DNA of 64,000 nucleotides from Sulfitobacter sp. D7 (GTDB taxonomy: Bacteria; Pseudomonadota; Alphaproteobacteria; Rhodobacterales; Rhodobacteraceae): contig NZ_CP020694.1 in the NCBI RefSeq assembly GCF_003611275.1, positions 3,307,092 to 3,371,091 on the forward strand, in the 5' to 3' direction. The translations under genes were made by a program, and so were the position numbers. Below are positions 11,901 to 19,574 of this stretch, piece by piece (within the stretch, counting starts at the first letter, position 1; each line of letters opens with the position of its first letter). Under the pieces are notes generated by a model, which made no database searches, was not told where the DNA came from, and saw nothing but the letters and a program-made list of their open reading frames with translations.

Positions 11901-12102
11901 TGATTGGTCCCTGCCTGACGGCGATGCCCGCTCTTTGTTAGAGGACATCATCCGTCTGCACCCAGAGGCCAAGATCATCAGCCTATCCGCCGACAACAAC
12001 CGAGAGCCCGATCCCCGCGTCGGGATCAACCTTGTCAAATCACGGAGCGGGATCAGCTCGGTGGTCAACTCAATTACGGGAACAACCGCACGCGCATCTT
12101 AA
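8902..12102 (+). CDS. CHASE/PAS hybrid sensor histidine kinase with C-terminal receiver
   Basis: A 1066-residue inner-membrane sensor. Order of parts: membrane helix about 4-21 (FILFLGCLAITFGVFLYS); periplasmic CHASE domain about 30-255 (LQSLDARMHTYLQSLNGIAAF); second helix about 295-315 (ILLISGILLAILFFVAF); three PAS domains about 345-450, 455-575 and 580-695; HisKA with the H-box VSTVSHELRTPLTSIKG, phospho-acceptor His 715; HATPase_c with NLISNACKYS, GPGVPENF and GGTGLGLNI; receiver about 948-1055 with the acidic pair ED near 955 and phospho-acceptor Asp 1001 in VVILDWSLPDG. The GTG start at 8902 has AAGGG ten bases upstream. CHASE domains bind small extracellular ligands; the ligand here is unknown. 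It heads a signalling cluster with the genes to 15694. Confidence 0.92.
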   Translation: MRRPEFILFLGCLAITFGVFLYSNRSNDLATERAFDRIAEESLQSLDARMHTYLQSLNGIAAFMNASDEVTASDFAHYVNTLEIDTFLPGINGIGFVAPVARGTEEAFIEEVTALGIEDFRIHPNTGNAEKMVIQYIYPQGPNAEAVGLDISFNEDRRRAALRARETREPQLTPRILLVQDKSRQPGFLLLRPVYAAGNRPAQDTAGFIGWVYAPFVGANLLNALTPAQGEAYEIKVFDGLTTAPENRIFDSTPEGVESGHHSITQTIERFGRPWTVVHVSTISFDSATHSAVPEILLISGILLAILFFVAFRSLRQRSAALSELAVLRERQIDAHEEENRAVIDNAVTPVFLLDGEDRVLFANQAALVCFGYGHEALKGMDFRNLVTDLIEDHDHEQVNAAGKTCFGQDLKLDLQRNSWTTHTGERRVTAIVRDLTSELAVQDELAKNKALYDLALEGAQIGVFDIDLRTGKSEVSDTWRRILGMADFERLTDPQAEFLKRVHTEDLPLLNQTDQACISGQQQRSVTEYRLKIGTGEWRWMRSDAVVTERDANGTALRMVGTQTDVTDIVHARNALETSERRFRQVLAAAPVGMAILGEGGVFNSVNSALCTLCGYSEEELLSNTKLGDLMPEGDLQKLYGEVRGLVDSRSSQNYQAEYRITHKLGFERWGLFNVSWTFDKNTRGYVFIVQINDITDQKKLEQIKSEFVSTVSHELRTPLTSIKGALGLIDTTDNSRFLPAHIRLIDIARSNADRLSHIVNDILDLEKISSGEVQFDFHDVDLNKVISDSVNEMSPFAITHNNTLGVQLPDKPLTVRVDESRTRQVLANLISNACKYSDAESEVQIRAERLGDRAIVFIQNTGPGVPENFRPRIFQAFSQADGSDTRAKGGTGLGLNITRQIIKRQGGTIGFESIPKGVTVFWFTCPIAEAETVQSPAAPAAEIGERDTKLRVLHIEDDIDFAEVIRTGLDSVAEVTNVTNLAQAQKLIGQEELDVVILDWSLPDGDARSLLEDIIRLHPEAKIISLSADNNREPDPRVGINLVKSRSGISSVVNSITGTTARAS

Positions 12103-12240
12103 CCTGTCGCACCACGGCGAAGTGACGCTAAAGTGCGACACGCCATATTATTGCCAATATGCTCTGGCATTTTGTTTAAATTACAACGCACATGTCATGC
12201 TATAGTTCGAGCATGTCCGCTTCGGGGCGAGGAATTACGA

Positions 12241-13893
12241 GTGTCTTCAAAGCCATTTACCAAGCGTACCGCCGCCACATTTTTTCTGGGCACTGCCATT
12301 TCCGGCAGTTGGTACACCGCAACCTCCGCGCTTTTCGCGGGTCAAATGGGGGAGGTTATCCCCGTCGTCGGCGCGATCATTCTGGCGGGGCTAACGCCCT
12401 TCACCGCGAACGCGCTCCAGTCAAGCCCTGAGAGGGGTACTGATAGTTTCGATATGGAACAAAGGCTTAGGGCATTTGATAGCCACGCCATTGTGAATAT
12501 CGTCGATACCGGCGGAATGCTGGAACAGGTTAATGACCGTTTCATCGAACTGACGGGCTATACCCGCGATCAATTGATCGGCCAGCCTGTGTCGATGCTT
12601 TACCAAGATGAGTTTCGCGAACTTCTGGCAGAAATCCGGGTCACCTTGATGGCCGGCAAGACATGGCAGGGAGAGACCCCGCTGCGCTGCGCCGATGGTC
12701 GGGTGATACAGACGCAATGCACCGTGATGCCCCTTTTCGACAACAAAGGGGCTTGGGCCGGGTCGATCTCAGCCCGTACCGATGTGACCCACGCCAAAGA
12801 GCTTCTGGCCGAACGCGACACAGCGGAAACGCTTTATGAACTGCGCGATGACATTTGGATCGTCGATGCCGAGACCGAGCGTTTCAGCTATATGAACCGC
12901 GTCGCCATGAGCCGAAGCGGCTGGTGTACCGACACCTATACCGAGCAAACGCTCGAAACCTTGGCAGAGAAAAGCGACAATCCAGCCCTTCTTGAGGCCT
13001 GCCGGGATCTGAAAAAGTCGGGCAAGGCGATGACGCAGTTCGACACGCAACTGTTTGGCAATCATTTCCAAGTCACCATCAAACTTCTGCCCACCGGCGG
13101 CGCGGCCGGGCGATTCCTGGTCATGTTGCACGACGTTTCGGATATCATCAGCGAAGAGCGGATGAAGTCGGAATTCATCTCTATGGTCAGCCATGAACTG
13201 CGCTCGCCCCTGACCTCGATCAAGGGCTCTATGGGGCTGCTTTTGTCGCGGGCGGCGGGTGAATTGCCGAGCAAAGCGCGGGCGTTGCTAGAAATCTCCC
13301 ACCGCAATGCCGACCGGCTTGTGCTGATCATCAATGACATCCTCGATCTGGAAAAGATCGCGAACGGGCGGCTGGAGTTCAACCTTGAAGAGGTTGATAT
13401 CGCAGAACTTCTGCATGAGACCAGCGCCGCGAACGCCTCGCTTGAACAGCGCCACGGCGTGCGCATTCAAGTGGAAGGCACGGATGACCTGAACAAAGTG
13501 ACCACAGATCCGAACCGGGTCATTCAGGTGCTGACGAACTTCTTATCCAATGCGTCCAAATTCTCCAAACCCGGAGAGCGCGTTACCATTCGCGCCGAAG
13601 AGAATGAGAACGAATTGCGCATCTCTGTAGCGGACCGCGGCCCGGGTATCCCGGCCTCTGAGCAGCACAAGGTGTTCCAGCGGTTTGCCGATCTGTCCAA
13701 CTCCAACCGGGCCGACAATGGCGGCACCGGGCTGGGCCTCAGCGTCTGCAAAGCCATCGTCGAGAATCTTGGCGGTAAAATAGGTTTTGACAGCCGCGAG
13801 GGATTTGGTACGACATTTTACTTTACCCTGCCGAAGAAAAATTCTCAGGTAGCGGCAGAGGAACCGGCTGCGTTGCTGCGCGAAGCCTCCTAG
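12241..13893 (+). CDS. PAS sensor histidine kinase
   Basis: A 550-residue histidine kinase. I choose the GTG at 12241 because GAGGAA stands just before it; the frame is open back to 12133 but without ribosome site or sensible extra sequence. The N-terminus has two short membrane helices (about residues 11-32 and 36-58), so the protein is probably membrane-anchored with little outside. A PAS domain follows (about 75-190, FIELTGYTRDQLIGQPVSML), then a second diverged PAS-like region, HisKA with FISMVSHELRSPLTSIKGS (His 318) and HATPase_c (NFLSNASKFS, DRGPGIP, GGTGLGLSV). No receiver is attached; the CheY-like gene starts 12 bases downstream and is the natural partner. Confidence 0.9.
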   Translation: MSSKPFTKRTAATFFLGTAISGSWYTATSALFAGQMGEVIPVVGAIILAGLTPFTANALQSSPERGTDSFDMEQRLRAFDSHAIVNIVDTGGMLEQVNDRFIELTGYTRDQLIGQPVSMLYQDEFRELLAEIRVTLMAGKTWQGETPLRCADGRVIQTQCTVMPLFDNKGAWAGSISARTDVTHAKELLAERDTAETLYELRDDIWIVDAETERFSYMNRVAMSRSGWCTDTYTEQTLETLAEKSDNPALLEACRDLKKSGKAMTQFDTQLFGNHFQVTIKLLPTGGAAGRFLVMLHDVSDIISEERMKSEFISMVSHELRSPLTSIKGSMGLLLSRAAGELPSKARALLEISHRNADRLVLIINDILDLEKIANGRLEFNLEEVDIAELLHETSAANASLEQRHGVRIQVEGTDDLNKVTTDPNRVIQVLTNFLSNASKFSKPGERVTIRAEENENELRISVADRGPGIPASEQHKVFQRFADLSNSNRADNGGTGLGLSVCKAIVENLGGKIGFDSREGFGTTFYFTLPKKNSQVAAEEPAALLREAS

Positions 13894-13905
13894 AGAGAGT
13901 ATGGA

Positions 13906-14277
13906 ATGATCAAACTGCTGCACGTCGAGGATGACGCCGATATTCGTGAAATCGCGCTGATGGCGCTTGAGCTAAGCGGCGATTTCGACGTCGTCCAATG
14001 CGAGACCGGGGAAGCGGCGCTGAATCAGGTTCAGTCCTATACGCCCGATGTGATCCTGCTCGATATGATGATGCCCGGCATGACCGGTCGCCAGACCCTT
14101 GAGAAGATGCGCGAAATGGATAGCCTGCGTGACGTTCCGGCGATCTTCATGACCGCCCGCGCCCAGCATAACGAGATCGAAGAGCTGCGCGATTTGGGGG
14201 CCGCTGACGTGATCAGCAAACCCTTCGACCCCATTGCTCTCGCGGATCAGGTCAAGGCGGCGATGCAGGCCAACTAG
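13906..14277 (+). CDS. Single-domain (CheY-like) response regulator
   Basis: A 123-residue stand-alone receiver domain. The acidic pocket is E8-D9-D10 (LLHVEDDADI), the phospho-acceptor is D53 in DVILLDMMMPG, the switch Thr is in IFMTAR and the conserved Lys in VISKPFDP. No output domain. GAGAGAG lies just before the ATG. It begins 12 bases after the PAS kinase on the same strand and should receive phosphate from it or pass phosphate through the Hpt protein encoded convergently 89 bases away. Confidence 0.92.
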   Translation: MIKLLHVEDDADIREIALMALELSGDFDVVQCETGEAALNQVQSYTPDVILLDMMMPGMTGRQTLEKMREMDSLRDVPAIFMTARAQHNEIEELRDLGAADVISKPFDPIALADQVKAAMQAN

Positions 14278-14366
14278 GCCAGCGACCACTTGGCCTGCCC
14301 TATTGGCAGCTTCTAGATAAATTGTCTGTAGGAATGGGGCCGGCGCAAAGCACGGCCGCCGTGCCC

Positions 14367-14726
14367 TTAGGCTTGGGCGTCGATTTGCTGCCTGCAATGC
14401 GCGACGAAACCATCCAGTTCCGAGATGATCTCGATCGGGCAATCCGCGCGTTCGGCGCGAGGTCCGGCGAGATGCTCGACGATTTGGGTTTCGCACTGAC
14501 GCGCCAGACGGCCAAGCTCTTCAAAGCCGAGCGACCCGGCGCTGCCTGCGATCTGGTGCAGAATGGCCTGCGCGCTGGCCAGATTGCCTTTGATCTCATC
14601 CACGGTCGTCCCGTCCCAAGCGGCCAAGCCATGGGTTGCGATCAGCGTCTGGCGTTCGTCCAGCATTTCGACAAAGCGCTTGCGAATGCGCTCTATGCCG
14701 GGAAGTTCAGCTAACATTTTAGTCAT
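14367..14726 (-). CDS. Hpt-domain phosphotransfer protein
   Basis: A 119-residue histidine phosphotransfer protein, all helical. The signature is ILHQIAGSAGSLGFEELGRLA, with the phospho-acceptor His 57 (HxxxGSAGSLGF). Its ATGA start overlaps the TGA stop of the receiver/GGDEF-like gene by four bases, so the two are translationally coupled. In a phosphorelay it would shuttle phosphate between the receiver of the CHASE hybrid kinase and the free receivers encoded here. It is not ChpT, which is a larger pseudo-kinase. Confidence 0.88.
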   Translation of the reverse strand: MTKMLAELPGIERIRKRFVEMLDERQTLIATHGLAAWDGTTVDEIKGNLASAQAILHQIAGSAGSLGFEELGRLARQCETQIVEHLAGPRAERADCPIEIISELDGFVAHCRQQIDAQA

Positions 14727-15694
14727 GCCTGTTGATCATTCTGCCAAAAGTCATTGAGCGATTTCGTATGTGCCTCACTGGCGGCTTCTGCGCTTGCATG
14801 AGCCTGCGCCAGCGCATCCATGACGGAATTGCCGCTCTTCCAGATCAGCCGCACGGCCTCCCCCGCGCTCACACGCGGGTGAACACGTTCGCCATTATTG
14901 TCGAACAATTCAGTTTGAGACAACTCCAAGTTAACCGCATCCATCAAACCGCCCATATTCGGACGCCATCCGCTTTCCGTAACGCACACGAAAGTGCCAT
15001 TGCCCGCGTAGGACATGAGCACCTGATGGTCGACAAGCGTATCAGACAGGATCTCGGCCACATCGGACACAAGGCTATAGAACTCGAAAGAGGTCATCGT
15101 CGCGTGGAAGGCGTCAACCTCGCGGATGGTAAAGGCAAAGGCGGTGGAGCCGAAAAGCGCGCTGCGCGACAGCTGCGCGACGTAGTTTTCCATCGCGGTG
15201 TAGTCGATCACATTGTCCACGTCGTAGATCGGGACCGGCTCGAACAACTCCATATGGGTGGCCTGATCGGCGATGGTCTTGGCGGCGAAAATCTTCTTGG
15301 TCCGCTGCTGACGCTCTTTCACCATGCCTTCGACCAGCCCGATGCGAGATTTCAGCTCGGCAATCTCAAAAGGCTTGGTCACATAGTCGGTTGCCCCGGC
15401 GGCAAAGGCCGCGTCGATATAGCGTTTGTCGGACATCGCGGTGAGCATCAAAATTGGCGTATCGGCATGGCGCGCCGAGTTGCGAATGTGCTGCGCCAGT
15501 TCGATCCCGTCCATGCCCGGCATCTGAATATCAAGCATGAAGCAATCAATCGGACCGAGGTCGGGATCCCCCAACATATCGACCGCATGCAGAGCAGATG
15601 GGGCGGTCGTTAGTTCATGCGCACCGATAATCTCTACAAATTGCCCGAGCAATTCGAGGATAATCGGGTCGTCATCCACCGCCAGAATTTTCAT
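14723..15694 (-). CDS. Response regulator with C-terminal degenerate GGDEF-like domain
   Basis: A 323-residue two-domain regulator. Residues 1-125 are a complete receiver: D7-D8-D9, phospho-acceptor D55 in CFMLDIQMPGMDG, LMLTAM, and DYVTKPFEI. A helical linker (about 125-160, VEGMVKERQQRTKKIFAAK) leads to a C-terminal domain of about 150 residues that I read as a decayed GGDEF fold: FAFTIREVDAFHATM matches the substrate strand, YAGNGTFVCV (229-238) sits where RYGGDEF should be, and RVSAGEAV with ALAQAHASAEAASEAH matches the final SIGVA and Ad-Aly-AK helix. The catalytic Gly-Gly-Asp/Glu-Glu-Phe is missing, so no cyclase activity is expected. Followed by the coupled Hpt gene. The domain reading is my inference. 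Confidence 0.82.
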   Translation of the reverse strand: MKILAVDDDPIILELLGQFVEIIGAHELTTAPSALHAVDMLGDPDLGPIDCFMLDIQMPGMDGIELAQHIRNSARHADTPILMLTAMSDKRYIDAAFAAGATDYVTKPFEIAELKSRIGLVEGMVKERQQRTKKIFAAKTIADQATHMELFEPVPIYDVDNVIDYTAMENYVAQLSRSALFGSTAFAFTIREVDAFHATMTSFEFYSLVSDVAEILSDTLVDHQVLMSYAGNGTFVCVTESGWRPNMGGLMDAVNLELSQTELFDNNGERVHPRVSAGEAVRLIWKSGNSVMDALAQAHASAEAASEAHTKSLNDFWQNDQQA

Positions 15695-15933
15695 TACATC
15701 TCTCCACAGATCAAAATCTTAGGGGCCCAAACTGGACGGACCGCTGCTTTGTCCTAATTTCTCTGGGAACTGTGGCCTAATTTTGACGAATTCTTAGTAA
15801 ATAGGCGACAAACCGGGGCACTGTTTCCATATCGAGAGAATTTGACCCGAAAAACGGCCATCTTTACCGCATTTTCATTTGTGATCGGACGACTCGCCAC
15901 TTCGCGTCCAAGGGTGATTCCCCTCAACGCAAA

Positions 15934-15957
15934 CGGCCCGACGTTTCCGCCGGGCCG
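15934..15957 (-). terminator. Likely terminator of the asnC-ssd-atf operon
   Basis: CGGCCCG and CGGGCCG form a seven-base-pair GC stem with a ten-base loop, 23 bases after the atf stop, followed on the minus strand by a short T-rich run (TTTGCGTTG). The whole gap 15695-15980 is about 286 bases; apart from this hairpin it is AT-richer than its surroundings and probably holds the promoter of the receiver/GGDEF-like gene, whose -10/-35 I cannot assign. Confidence 0.55.
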
Positions 15958-15980
15958 CTCTATCCTCATCCCCTTGGGTC

Positions 15981-17351
15981 TTAGCCCAAGCTTGCCTTGA
16001 TCGCCTCGGCGGTGGCGCCCACGACCTTATCCGCTTCTTCGCGGGTCAGGCAGAAGGGCGGCGCAAAGCCGATGATGTCGCCTTGGGGCATGGCGCGGGC
16101 AATGACCCCGGCCTTGAGCATATCGCCGACGATGGTCGGCACCACTTTGCGCGCCGGATCAAACTGCGTGCGGCCATCGCGGTCTTCGACCAATTCCACG
16201 GCGCAGAGCATCCCTTCGCCGCGAATATCGCCCACTTTGGGGTGATCGCCCAACGCCGCCTTCATCTGCGCATTGAGATACCCCCCCACGTCCGAGGCAT
16301 TCTCGATCAGTTTCAGATCGTCGATCAGCTTGAGGTTCGCGATCCCCGCAGCCGCGCCGATGGGGTGGGCCGAATAGGTCCAGCCGTGGCCGATGGGGCC
16401 GTTTTCATCGGTGCCCTGCTCCAGCACCTTCCACATTTTGTCACCCACGATCGAACCCGAAAGCGGCGCGTAGGCCGAGGTCAGGCCCTTGGCGATGGTG
16501 ATCAGGTCCGGCTTCATGCCGTAGTGTTTCGAGCCGAACATGCTGCCCAGACGGCCAAAGCCGGTGACAACCTCATCCGCGACCAGCAGGATGTCGTGTT
16601 TGTTCAGCACTTCCTGCACGGCAGCCCAATAGCCTTCGGGCGGCGGCACGATGCCCCCGGTGCCCAGAACCGGCTCACCGATGAAGGCCGCGATGGTGTC
16701 GGCGCCCTCGCGTTCGATCAGCGCTTCCAATTCGCCCACCAGATGCGCGGTGAACTCTGCTTCGCTCATGTTGGCGTCGGGGCGGCGGTAGTAATAGGGC
16801 GCGTCGGTGTGCACCACCTGTGCCAGCGGCAGGTCGAACTTCTTGTGAAACAGCTCCAATCCGGTCAGCGAGCCAGTCACCAGACCCGACCCGTGATAGC
16901 CACGCCAGCGCGAGATGATCTTTTTCTTCTCAGGACGGCCAAGGATGTTGTTGTAATACCAGATCAGCTTGACGTTGGTCTCATTCGCGTCCGAGCCACC
17001 AAGGCCGAAATAAACCTTGCTCATGCCTTCGGGCGCGCGGTCGAGGATCATCTTGCTGAGCGTGATGCTCGCCTCGGTGCCGTGGCCGACATAGGAGTGG
17101 TAATAGGCCAGTTCATGCGCCTGCTCGGCAATCGCCTCGGCGATCTCAGTCCGGCCGTAGCCCACGTTTACGCAATAGAGGCCGGCAAAAGCGTCGAGCA
17201 TCTGGTTGCCGTCGCGGTCGGTGATATGGCTGCCTTTGGCGGTCTTGATCACACGGGTCGGGCTTTCGCCGCGCGCGTGCTGCGCCAGATGGGTGGAGGG
17301 GTGAAAGAAATTTTCACGGTCCCATTGTTCGAGCATATCGTTCTTCAACAT
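15981..17351 (-). CDS. atf: Class III aminotransferase Atf of ectoine catabolism
   Basis: PLP-dependent transaminase of 456 residues. Fold-type I class III motifs: GGSDANETNVKLIWYYNN near residue 115, EPVLGTGGIVPPPEGYW near 220, VADEVVTGFGRLG near 255 and the Schiff-base lysine in LITIAKGLTSAYAPLS near 288. Sequence alone fits the SpuC/GABA-pyruvate transaminase group. Context decides the role: it is the last gene of asnC-ssd-atf, divergent from enuR-ueh-eut, the arrangement known from Ruegeria pomeroyi. There the enzyme is proposed to convert L-2,4-diaminobutyrate to aspartate semialdehyde after EutD and EutE. Starts 47 bases after ssd, with AAAGGA before the ATG. Confidence 0.85.
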   Translation of the reverse strand: MLKNDMLEQWDRENFFHPSTHLAQHARGESPTRVIKTAKGSHITDRDGNQMLDAFAGLYCVNVGYGRTEIAEAIAEQAHELAYYHSYVGHGTEASITLSKMILDRAPEGMSKVYFGLGGSDANETNVKLIWYYNNILGRPEKKKIISRWRGYHGSGLVTGSLTGLELFHKKFDLPLAQVVHTDAPYYYRRPDANMSEAEFTAHLVGELEALIEREGADTIAAFIGEPVLGTGGIVPPPEGYWAAVQEVLNKHDILLVADEVVTGFGRLGSMFGSKHYGMKPDLITIAKGLTSAYAPLSGSIVGDKMWKVLEQGTDENGPIGHGWTYSAHPIGAAAGIANLKLIDDLKLIENASDVGGYLNAQMKAALGDHPKVGDIRGEGMLCAVELVEDRDGRTQFDPARKVVPTIVGDMLKAGVIARAMPQGDIIGFAPPFCLTREEADKVVGATAEAIKASLG

Positions 17352-17398
17352 TGGTCTTTCCTTTCTTCCGACGCGCCTTTGCGCCGTATCTTCAAATC

Positions 17399-18883
17399 TT
17401 AGGCCCAGTCACGGCAGACGTATTTGACTTCCGTAAAGGCTTCGAGCCCCAGCCGCGACCCTTCGCGTCCGATGCCCGATTGTTTCGTCCCGCCAAAGGG
17501 GATCGGCGCGCCGGTCACCTTGGTGCGGTTCACCGCCACCATGCCGAAACACAGCGCCCGGCTGGCGCGGTAGATGCGGCGTGGGTCTTGGCTGTGGACA
17601 TAGGCCACCAACCCGTACTCCGTGTCATTGGCCCGTGTGATCGCCTCATCCTCACTGTCGAAGGCCGCGATGGCGGCCACGGGGCCAAAGGTCTCTTCGC
17701 GCATGATCAGCGCGTCGGCAGGCACATCCGCCAGCACCGTCGGTTCAAAGAACAGCGGCCCCGCCGCGTGCCGCTTGCCACCACAAAGCAGCCGCGCCCC
17801 ACGGTCAAGCGCATCTTTGACGTGCTCTTCTTGTTTGGCGACGGCTTTCTCGTTCATCAACGGCCCGATGTCGGGATCATCCGCGCCGACGCCCACGGTC
17901 AGCGCCTGCGTCGCTGCGGTGAATCGCGCGCAGAAGGTCGCATAGCTGTCGCGGGCAATAAAGAAGCGGTTGGCACCGAGGCAGTCTTGACCGGAGGTGG
18001 CGAACTTGGCCTTGATCGCCTCTTCGACCGCGCGGTCCATATCGGCATCATCGAACATGATGAAAGGCGCATGGCCACCCAGTTCGAGGACCAAGCGTTT
18101 CACGCTGTCGGATGCTTGACGATACAGCAGTTTTCCGATCTCGGTGGAGCCGGTGAAGGAGATGGCCCGCACGCGGGTGTCTTCCATCCAAGGTTTCACG
18201 ATCTCGGGGGCCTCCCCGGTGACGACGTTGAACACGCCTTTCGGCAGCCCCGCCTGTTCGCCCAATTCGGCCAGTGCCAGCGCCGAGAACGGCGTCTCTG
18301 CCGAAGGATGCGCCACTACGGTGCAGCCCGCCGCCAGCGCGGCACCTGCCTTGCGGGTCAGCATGGCGGAGGGGAAGTTCCACGGGGTGATCAGTGCGGC
18401 TACACCCACCGGCTCGCGCCAGATTTCCACCTCGGCATCCGGCAAGTGCGAGGTGACGCCTTCGATGTTGGGGCGGCGCGCCTCTTCGGAATAGAACTCA
18501 AAGAAAGACGCGGCATAGTCGATCTCTCCGCGCGACTCGGAGATGGGTTTGCCCTGTTCGGCGGTCATGATCCGGGCCAGATCCTCGCGGTTTTCCAACA
18601 TCAGATCGCGCCAGCGGCGCAGGATGGCACCACGCTCTTGCGGCAACAGGCCGGCCCAATGGGGAAAGGCGGCATGGGCGGCATCCACCGCGGCGCGGCT
18701 GTCGTCGGCGTTAAGCTTGGCAACCGACCCCAAGACCGCACCGCTTGCCGGGTCAGTCACCTTGAAGTCATCGCTCTGCGCGCCAGCGACCCATGCGCCG
18801 CCGACATAGGCGAAATGGCGGGCCAGCTCGCCCCGGGTCAGCGCGGGCAGACCATCGGCAGGCGTTGGGATCATCTTGGTCAT
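17399..18883 (-). CDS. ssd: Aldehyde dehydrogenase Ssd (succinate/aspartate semialdehyde type)
   Basis: NAD(P)-dependent aldehyde dehydrogenase of 494 residues, the usual GabD-type length. Visible are TPWNFPSAMLTRK (cofactor binding, about 165), FTGSTEIGKLL (about 240), LELGGHAPFIMFDDAD with the general-base Glu (about 265) and the nucleophile region SGQDCLGANRFF (Cys about 297). In the ectoine pathway this enzyme is proposed to oxidise aspartate semialdehyde to aspartate, although the sequence is that of a succinate-semialdehyde dehydrogenase. It lies between asnC and atf on the same strand; the 128-base gap to asnC holds no gene. Confidence 0.87.
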   Translation of the reverse strand: MTKMIPTPADGLPALTRGELARHFAYVGGAWVAGAQSDDFKVTDPASGAVLGSVAKLNADDSRAAVDAAHAAFPHWAGLLPQERGAILRRWRDLMLENREDLARIMTAEQGKPISESRGEIDYAASFFEFYSEEARRPNIEGVTSHLPDAEVEIWREPVGVAALITPWNFPSAMLTRKAGAALAAGCTVVAHPSAETPFSALALAELGEQAGLPKGVFNVVTGEAPEIVKPWMEDTRVRAISFTGSTEIGKLLYRQASDSVKRLVLELGGHAPFIMFDDADMDRAVEEAIKAKFATSGQDCLGANRFFIARDSYATFCARFTAATQALTVGVGADDPDIGPLMNEKAVAKQEEHVKDALDRGARLLCGGKRHAAGPLFFEPTVLADVPADALIMREETFGPVAAIAAFDSEDEAITRANDTEYGLVAYVHSQDPRRIYRASRALCFGMVAVNRTKVTGAPIPFGGTKQSGIGREGSRLGLEAFTEVKYVCRDWA

Positions 18884-19011
18884 CGGGCACCTCCTTGGGA
18901 TGAATTGCCCCGAAGGTAAGACAGGATGCGGCGCGGGTTTGACCGAATATCACACCATCGGTAGGAGGTTTTGCGGCGCAGCACCCTGCCCGCCGCAAAA
19001 ACTACGGCGGC

Positions 19012-19503
19012 TCAGCTTTCGTCTTCGGGCAAGAGCAGCGACAGAGGCAGCGGTGCCGATTTGACCGATTTGGTTACCACATAGGTAAAGTAACGGCTCA
19101 GCCCGGCCTGCTGATCCAAAAGCGCATCCATTAGACGTTGGTAGCTGTCGATGTCGCGGGTGACGACCTGTAGCAGATAGTCAAAACCGCCACCCAAAGC
19201 CCAGCACTGCACGATCTCATCATGCTGCGCGATCACCGCCTCGAAGCGTTGAAACGCCTCGGCCCGGTGGTTGCCCAGTTCGGCCTGCACAAAGACGGTG
19301 ACATGCGGGGCGATGCGGCGCAGGGCGACATGAGCCTGATAGCCGGTGATGATGCCCGCAGACTCCAACCGCGCCAGCCGTTCCCCGCAGGCGGTGGGAC
19401 TAAGATTAACCTTGTCGGCAAGCGCAGATTTGGCGATGCGCCCCTCGCGAGAGAGGATCGACAGCACCGCGATATCGCGTTTATCCAGTTTGACAAAGCT
19501 CAT
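19012..19503 (-). CDS. asnC: Lrp/AsnC-family regulator of the ectoine catabolic genes
   Basis: A feast/famine regulator. From the ATG at 19503 (MSFVKLDKRDIAVLSILSRE) it has 163 residues; another in-frame ATG at 19545 would add 14 residues, and neither has a good ribosome site. The winged HTH is at about 5-60 (RIAKSALADKVNLSPTACGERLARLESAGII), followed by a RAM/AsnC ligand domain (about 70-150) with a GGGFDYLLQVVTRDID segment. Its position next to enuR and before ssd-atf matches the AsnC gene of roseobacter ectoine clusters, where it is thought to bind a pathway intermediate and activate. The divergent enuR start is only 64 bases away. Confidence 0.88.
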   Translation of the reverse strand: MSFVKLDKRDIAVLSILSREGRIAKSALADKVNLSPTACGERLARLESAGIITGYQAHVALRRIAPHVTVFVQAELGNHRAEAFQRFEAVIAQHDEIVQCWALGGGFDYLLQVVTRDIDSYQRLMDALLDQQAGLSRYFTYVVTKSVKSAPLPLSLLLPEDES

Positions 19504-19538
19504 GCCAGTTTCATGCGAGCGCAGGTCAGACTTGTCAA

Positions 19539-19574
19539 TTGTCATGATTGTGGTGATCATCCAGATCATGACAA
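19539..19574. promoter_or_regulatory. Inverted repeat between asnC and enuR, probable operator
   Basis: TTGTCATGAT at 19539-19548 is perfectly mirrored by ATCATGACAA at 19565-19574, 16 bases apart. The right arm covers the enuR start codon (ATG 19568-19570); the left arm overlaps the alternative asnC start. Similar half-sites recur before uehA (20962-20974, 20984-20996). Most likely an EnuR or AsnC binding site for autoregulation; which protein binds is inference. Confidence 0.65.

Noticed and set aside
15981..18883. GABA or putrescine degradation pair (gabT/spuC-gabD)
   Set aside because: Sequences alone would allow it, but position beside asnC and enuR-ueh-eut matches the ectoine catabolic layout.
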